From assembly GCA_023230265.1 (NCBI GenBank), contig JALNXR010000107.1, positions 1 through 6,930 on the forward strand: a stretch of 6,930 bases of DNA, given 5' to 3'. The number at the start of each line of letters is the position of its first letter. Position 1 is the first letter of the stretch. Positions 5,525 to 6,930 of the stretch are shown in pieces. The notes under the pieces were generated by a model that made no database searches, was not told the DNA's origin, and was given only the letters and a program-made list of their open reading frames with translations. This DNA comes from Bacteroidales bacterium (GTDB lineage: Bacteria; Bacteroidota; Bacteroidia; Bacteroidales; UBA932). The position numbers and the translations under genes were made by a program.

Positions 5525-6532
5525 ATGATTAACAGGCAACTATTAGAGACAGAGAGTTCAATCTCTTATGTAAAGGAGTGTTTCACAAAACATCTTTCTC
5601 AAAAACTGAATCTTACAAAGGTATCTTCACCTATTGCACTCCTTGACGGAACAGGGATCAATGATGACCTTAATGGTGTGGAAAAGCCTGTCACGTTCAG
5701 GATCAAGGCTTTGGGAGAGATGAAAGCCCAGGTTGTACATTCTCTTGCCAAATGGAAGCGGATAAGACTGATGCAGCTTGGAGTTGAGCCCGGTTCAGGT
5801 ATTTTAACAGACATGAGAGCTCTAAGACCTGATGAGGATTACACCGATATCCACTCGGTATATGTAGACCAATGGGATTGGGAACAAACAATCAGGGATG
5901 GTGAGAGAAATCTGAACAAGCTTAATGAATCTGTATCCTGTGTATATGAGGCCATGAAATGCACAGAACAGGAGGTTTGCAGCCGTTACCCCTCCTACTC
6001 TCCCGTTTTGCCGGAGAGGATAACATTTATTCATTCTCAGCAACTCCTTGATCTGTATCCCGATCTCTCTCCAAAATCCAGGGAGAGAGAAGCTGCCAGG
6101 AGATACGGTGCAATATTTATTACCGGTATCGGCATGGACCTATCAGACGGCAAGCCACATGACGGCCGGGCCCCGGATTATGATGACTGGAGTTCTGTAA
6201 ACGATGATGGATATATTGGTCTTAACGGAGATATTATCGTGTGGCATCCTGTCCTTAAGTGTTCACTTGAACTCTCTTCCATGGGAATAAGGGTAAACAT
6301 GGCCTCTCTTATAAGACAGCTCTCAATAAAAGAGTGCCCGGAAAAGGCATCTTTACAATACCACAGCATGTTACTCAATGGTTTACTTCCCCAAAGCATA
6401 GGAGGAGGAATCGGTCAATCAAGATTATGTATGTTCATGCTAAAAAAGAAGCATATAGGCGAAGTGCAGGTTGGAATCTGGTCGGACGAAATTCGTAACA
6501 AATTGGGGAACTCCGGGATAGAATTATTATAA
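5525..6532 (+). CDS. asnA: Aspartate-ammonia ligase (asparagine synthetase A)
   Basis: This 335-residue cytosolic enzyme makes L-asparagine from L-aspartate, ammonia and ATP, releasing AMP and pyrophosphate. It belongs to the class II aminoacyl-tRNA synthetase-like fold, as AspRS and AsnRS do. The length matches E. coli AsnA (330). Conserved blocks run through the whole protein: SSPIALLDGTGINDDLNG (34-51), VVHSLAKWKR (70-79), ALRPDED (99-105), HSVYVDQWDWE (110-120), FIHSQQLLDLYPDL (168-181), RAPDYDDW (215-222), GLNGDIIVW (232-240), ELSSMGIRV (249-257) and IGGGIGQSR (292-300), the last being the class II motif 3-like ATP-binding segment. Start ATG 5525 agrees with the family N-terminus and has an A-rich, SD-less upstream region. 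It is the sole gene downstream of the Asn leader attenuator. A tandem repeat array begins at its stop codon. Confidence 0.98.
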   Translation: MINRQLLETESSISYVKECFTKHLSQKLNLTKVSSPIALLDGTGINDDLNGVEKPVTFRIKALGEMKAQVVHSLAKWKRIRLMQLGVEPGSGILTDMRALRPDEDYTDIHSVYVDQWDWEQTIRDGERNLNKLNESVSCVYEAMKCTEQEVCSRYPSYSPVLPERITFIHSQQLLDLYPDLSPKSREREAARRYGAIFITGIGMDLSDGKPHDGRAPDYDDWSSVNDDGYIGLNGDIIVWHPVLKCSLELSSMGIRVNMASLIRQLSIKECPEKASLQYHSMLLNGLLPQSIGGGIGQSRLCMFMLKKKHIGEVQVGIWSDEIRNKLGNSGIELL

Positions 6533-6791
6533 AAGTTTCACACATAAATGGTTCGGCGCTTCACCCGGCGAGTGCCACATGCTAAAGTTCCCCACATAAA
6601 CGGTTATGGATCTTAGCCTAAAAAGTGCTACATTCAAAAGTTTCCCACATCAATGGTTAAGGGTAACAATCGAAAGTCCCACATGCTAAAGTTCCCTACA
6701 TAAACGGTTATGGATCTTAGCCTAAAAAGTGCTACATTCAAAAGTTTCCCACATCAATGGTTTGGTGCTTCACCCGGGAAGTGCTACATGC
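6532..6791 (+). repeat. Five-unit tandem repeat array (~52-bp period) after asnA
   Basis: Units begin AAAGTT at 6532, 6584, 6637, 6688 and 6741, with lengths of 51-53 bp. Each opens with a conserved head (AAAGTT, then YCCCACATMAAYGGTT with small variations). A middle of ~17-18 bp follows and then a second conserved box, AAGTGCYACATKC (degenerate in unit 3). The two boxes are themselves related (AAAGTnnC-ACAT). Middles of units 1 and 5 share CTTCACCCGG and can form small hairpins, for example GTGCTTC with GAAGTGC in unit 5. Middles of units 2 and 4 are identical. The period is not a multiple of three and stops are frequent, so the array is non-coding. It starts at the last base of the asnA stop codon. 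Function unknown. Confidence 0.9.
6575..6762 (+). repeat. 84-bp direct duplication within the array (104-bp offset)
   Basis: Positions 6575-6658 and 6679-6762 are identical except for C6593 versus T6697. This higher-order repeat covers two basic units, indicating a recent duplication by slippage or unequal recombination that is younger than the basic 52-bp units. Confidence 0.93.
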
Positions 6792-6882
6792 AAGCAAATT
6801 TTACAACCTGTTGTTGTTAAGTCGTATAGATAATTTTTCAAAAAGTATAGTGTAACCGTTCGTTGAGCCCCGCCTTGTATAC
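6792..6882. other. Intergenic spacer without an identified gene
   Basis: Between the repeat array and the right-edge terminator I see no coding region, no RNA gene and no -7 promoter match. The only local structure is the 10-bp palindrome TTGTATACAA at 6875-6884, which touches the A-tract of the terminator. Confidence 0.5.
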
Positions 6883-6909
6883 AAAAAAAAAGAGATTAAA
6901 AAATCTCTT
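6883..6909 (-). terminator. Intrinsic terminator for a minus-strand gene beyond the right edge
   Basis: AAGAGATT (6890-6897) and AATCTCTT (6902-6909) form a perfect 8-bp stem with an AAAA loop. On the plus-strand side it is preceded by an A-tract (6883-6890). Read on the minus strand, this is a hairpin followed by a run of T, the form of an intrinsic terminator for a convergent gene ending near or beyond 6910-6930. On the plus strand no T-run follows, so it does not obviously end asnA transcription. The stem is AT-rich, so it is of moderate strength. Confidence 0.65.
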
Positions 6910-6930
6910 CTTGCGTTATCTCCATTTTGG

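Noticed and set aside
5599..6399. Minus-strand ORFs opposite asnA
   Set aside because: AsnA motifs are continuous over the whole plus-strand frame; the minus-strand frames show no domain and no promoter.
6532..6791. CRISPR array
   Set aside because: The regularity (~52 bp) looks CRISPR-like. But the supposed repeats vary between units, two of the 'spacers' are identical copies (units 2 and 4), a second conserved box lies within each unit, and no cas gene is near.
6900..6930. C-terminal end of a minus-strand CDS at the right edge
   Set aside because: Two minus-strand frames reach a stop codon here (one ending PKWR, one ending ITQEEIF). The visible stretch is too short to choose between them or to exclude an RNA gene, so only the terminator is annotated.

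Overview
The window looks like a chromosomal segment from a Bacteroidota member, probably Bacteroidales. Base composition is moderately AT-rich. Gene starts lack Shine-Dalgarno sequences and are AT-rich. Four candidate -7 elements match the Bacteroidota TAnnTTTG motif. The gene families also fit (DUF6913, an acidic TPR protein, AsnA). No phage, transposase or plasmid gene is present.

Left part (1-2536, minus strand): a tightly packed apparent operon, read right to left. It holds a DUF6913-type protein (2536-2006), a TPR protein (2006-735, start and stop overlapping as TAATG), a DedA-family membrane protein (730-83), and the first 23 codons of a lipoprotein that runs off the left edge. A short divergent intergenic region (2537-2709) carries a -7 element on each strand and a stem-loop just ahead of the next gene.

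Middle (2710-5191): a divergent type I GAPDH paralog on the plus strand converges on, and overlaps by 23 bp, a minus-strand CPA1 K+/H+ antiporter with a C-terminal RCK_C domain. The GAPDH keeps its catalytic Cys and His but has several changed phosphate-site and cofactor-loop residues.

Right part (5192-6930): the 333-bp gap before asnA (ammonia-dependent asparagine synthetase) is the most striking part of the window. It contains a good promoter (-7 at 5312-5319). Next comes a 26-codon ORF with 8 Asn codons, including AAT-AAT-AAC-GCG-AAT-AAT. After that lies a perfect intrinsic terminator (5441-5470), 54 bp ahead of asnA. A G-rich segment at 5395-5404 can pair with the 5' arm of the terminator, and an upstream segment at 5356-5364 can pair with the G-rich segment. 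This is the full logic of a trp/his-type attenuator, with asparagine as the sensed amino acid and the asparagine synthetase as the target. I know of asnA control by AsnC (E. coli) and by T-boxes (Firmicutes). I do not know of a described Asn leader-peptide attenuator, so this is the main candidate for an undescribed system.

Directly after the asnA stop codon lies a non-coding array of five ~52-bp tandem units, including an 84-bp segment duplicated with one mismatch at a 104-bp offset. At the right edge is a minus-strand terminator that probably serves a gene beyond the window.
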